Shown in pieces: positions 5,749-6,393 of a DNA stretch of 6,393 nt. The position numbers and the translations under genes are program-made. The notes under the pieces are model-generated. The model had not been told where the DNA came from. It did not search any database and saw only the letters and a list, made by a program, of their open reading frames with translations. The stretch covers positions 1 to 6,393 of the forward strand of contig JAKALI010000249.1 of the NCBI GenBank assembly GCA_021813195.1, given 5' to 3'. This DNA comes from Pseudomonadota bacterium. Its GTDB lineage: Bacteria > Pseudomonadota > Alphaproteobacteria > Rhizobiales > Hyphomicrobiaceae. How positions within the stretch are numbered: position 1 is the stretch's first letter; the number at the start of each line of letters is the position of its first letter.

Positions 5749-5774
5749 CTGAACAGAATGCCTCATTCTGTTCA
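5749..5774 (-). repeat. Right cassette boundary: inverted copy of the near-palindrome
   Basis: Read on the minus strand, these 26 bases are identical to 3447-3472: an 11-base arm TGAACAGAATG, centre AGG, the complementary arm, and one more G. The opposite orientation relative to the left copy is set only by the central AGG/CCT. Identity stops sharply on both sides. It lies 65 bases upstream of the recombinase start and 82 bases after the stop of the membrane protein gene. The likely role is a recombination core site; an operator controlling the recombinase is the alternative. Confidence 0.7.
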
Positions 5775-5855
5775 AACATAACGTAACACGTATTTCTCTG
5801 CACGAGAGCGCGGTTGAACGCCATCCGGCCGCGTTTTGTAACATAATCGACAAAC
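5775..5855. other. Intergenic strip between membrane protein gene and cassette
   Basis: This is about 80 bases without a supported gene. An AT-rich part (5775-5798, with TAACGTAACACGTA) lies next to the palindrome. A weak stem (GCGCGG with CCGCGT, followed by TTTTG on the + strand) can be drawn near 5808-5837, but its loop is large. I see no convincing promoter. Confidence 0.4.
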
Positions 5856-6393
5856 TCACCTCCCAAGGCCAGCGTTCAGCGCAAGAAAAGCTGCCGCCCA
5901 AGTGAAAACGTATATCACCTGGAGCAAAAAACTCCGCAGCATTAGGCGCAATCTCCATCGAAGGTCATTGCCACCAGGAGCGCCTCGGAGCGCGTCCGTA
6001 AACAGAGGCCTGTCGATGCCCAGCCAATCCAATATGGGTTGCAGGAAAATTCCAACCGGCCACATGAGCGCGTAAAGCGCGCTCGTCAGATAGCCAATGA
6101 TCTCGACCTGTCTTTTCAGTCGGTTGTCGTAGCAGATGAATTTCATCGTCTTCGGGTGGGCTAATTGGCCACCGTATCCATGAACACTAATCACGCGATC
6201 GATGTATGCGAGGTCAACGGTTATCACAATCGAGAAATATCGGAACAATGCGAGCGACATCGCGAGGTAGAGAATAAAACCATCTTTCCACCACATCGGA
6301 AGCGACACCTTGAGTGCTTGCGTTAGCCAAAGTACGATGGGATGAAAGAGATTGGCTATAGGATAGAACAGCGCGATATAGTAGTTGCGCAGT
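5856..6393 (-). CDS. Multi-pass membrane protein of unknown function (3' part)
   Basis: The frame stays open to the window edge, so the start lies beyond 6393; 178 codons are visible. A GTG at 6308 is not needed as a start, since the upstream codons continue a similar hydrophobic sequence (LRNYYIALFYPIANLFHPIV). Four hydrophobic segments are seen: YYIALFYPIANLFHPIVLWL, FILYLAMSLALFRYFSIVITV, YLTSALYALMWPVGIFLQPIL, and LLQVIYVFTWAAAFLALNAGL near the C-terminus. Polar loops between them carry HGYGGQLAHPKTMKF and DALRGAPGGNDLRWRLRLM. I recognise no family. It is on the same strand as the five-gene envelope operon and directly upstream of it if the cassette is removed, so it may be part of the same membrane system. 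No convincing terminator follows its stop codon. Confidence 0.75.
   Translation of the reverse strand, partial: LRNYYIALFYPIANLFHPIVLWLTQALKVSLPMWWKDGFILYLAMSLALFRYFSIVITVDLAYIDRVISVHGYGGQLAHPKTMKFICYDNRLKRQVEIIGYLTSALYALMWPVGIFLQPILDWLGIDRPLFTDALRGAPGGNDLRWRLRLMLRSFLLQVIYVFTWAAAFLALNAGLGR

Larger units (their letters stand above)
3447..5774. mobile_element. Putative recombinase cassette (mobile or invertible element, ~2.3 kb)
   Basis: The limits are two 26-base near-palindromes in inverted orientation. Inside are a short tyrosine recombinase gene (5088-5684, -) and two genes of unknown function (337 aa, +; 135 aa, -). By eye the interior is richer in A and T than the flanking operon, which suggests a separate origin. 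It stands between a membrane protein gene and a lipoprotein operon, both on the minus strand, without breaking either reading frame. Exact crossover points are unknown; they are probably within the central bases of each palindrome. Integration by a circular intermediate normally leaves sites in direct orientation, so the inverted arrangement fits an invertible segment or inverted-end element better. This is inferred from the layout alone. Confidence 0.5.

Noticed and set aside
5685..5855. Sigma-70 promoter for the recombinase
   Set aside because: TTTATT and TATGTT could be -10 boxes, but no -35 box of reasonable quality lies at the right distance, so I do not annotate one.
5704..5958. 84-aa minus-strand open frame across the right palindrome
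   Set aside because: It begins inside the membrane protein gene and shares residues (NRMRHSVQ) with the 3431 frame only because both read through the repeat; no ribosome site or coherent protein character.

Overview
This window looks like an accessory region of a proteobacterial chromosome, plasmid or integrative element. The host guess rests on three things: Shine-Dalgarno-led genes, a moderately high GC content in most genes, and protein types (an ArdC-like antirestriction protein, Lol-type lipoproteins, a short tyrosine recombinase) common in Proteobacteria. No rRNA, tRNA or CRISPR array was seen, and no gene allows a genus-level call. No stretch longer than about 175 bases lacks a gene.

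Layout. (1) Bases 1-635, + strand: the 3' end of an ArdC-type antirestriction/ssDNA-binding zinc metallopeptidase gene, followed by a perfect GC-rich palindromic terminator (641-666). (2) Bases 668-3432, - strand: a tight five-gene envelope operon. In order of transcription it encodes a 236-aa lipoprotein, a 111-aa two-helix membrane protein, a 123-aa lipoprotein with a GTG start, an 80-aa two-helix membrane protein, and a 339-aa exported protein. The last two genes are joined by an ATGA overlap. None has a function I can name. (3) Bases 3447-5774: a roughly 2.3-kb cassette bounded by two copies of a 26-base near-palindrome (TGAACAGAATG-AGG-CATTCTGTTCAG) lying in opposite orientation. It holds a 337-aa unknown gene (+), a 135-aa unknown gene (-) that overlaps it tail to tail, and a 198-aa FimB-sized tyrosine recombinase (-). 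(4) Bases 5856-6393, - strand: the 3' end of a multi-pass membrane protein gene that continues beyond the window.

Main interpretation (inference): the cassette is a small mobile or invertible element. It sits in the intergenic space of what may once have been a continuous minus-strand envelope gene cluster running from the membrane protein to the lipoproteins. The recombinase probably acts on the two near-palindromes. Their central three bases are the only feature that gives them direction, and they are opposed, which geometrically predicts inversion of the segment. The left site lies 9 bases from the start codon of the first lipoprotein gene. The insertion, or an inversion, would therefore change the 5' UTR and probably the promoter of the five-gene operon. 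The two other cassette genes would be cargo. An ArdC gene at the other end fits a horizontally transferred setting.
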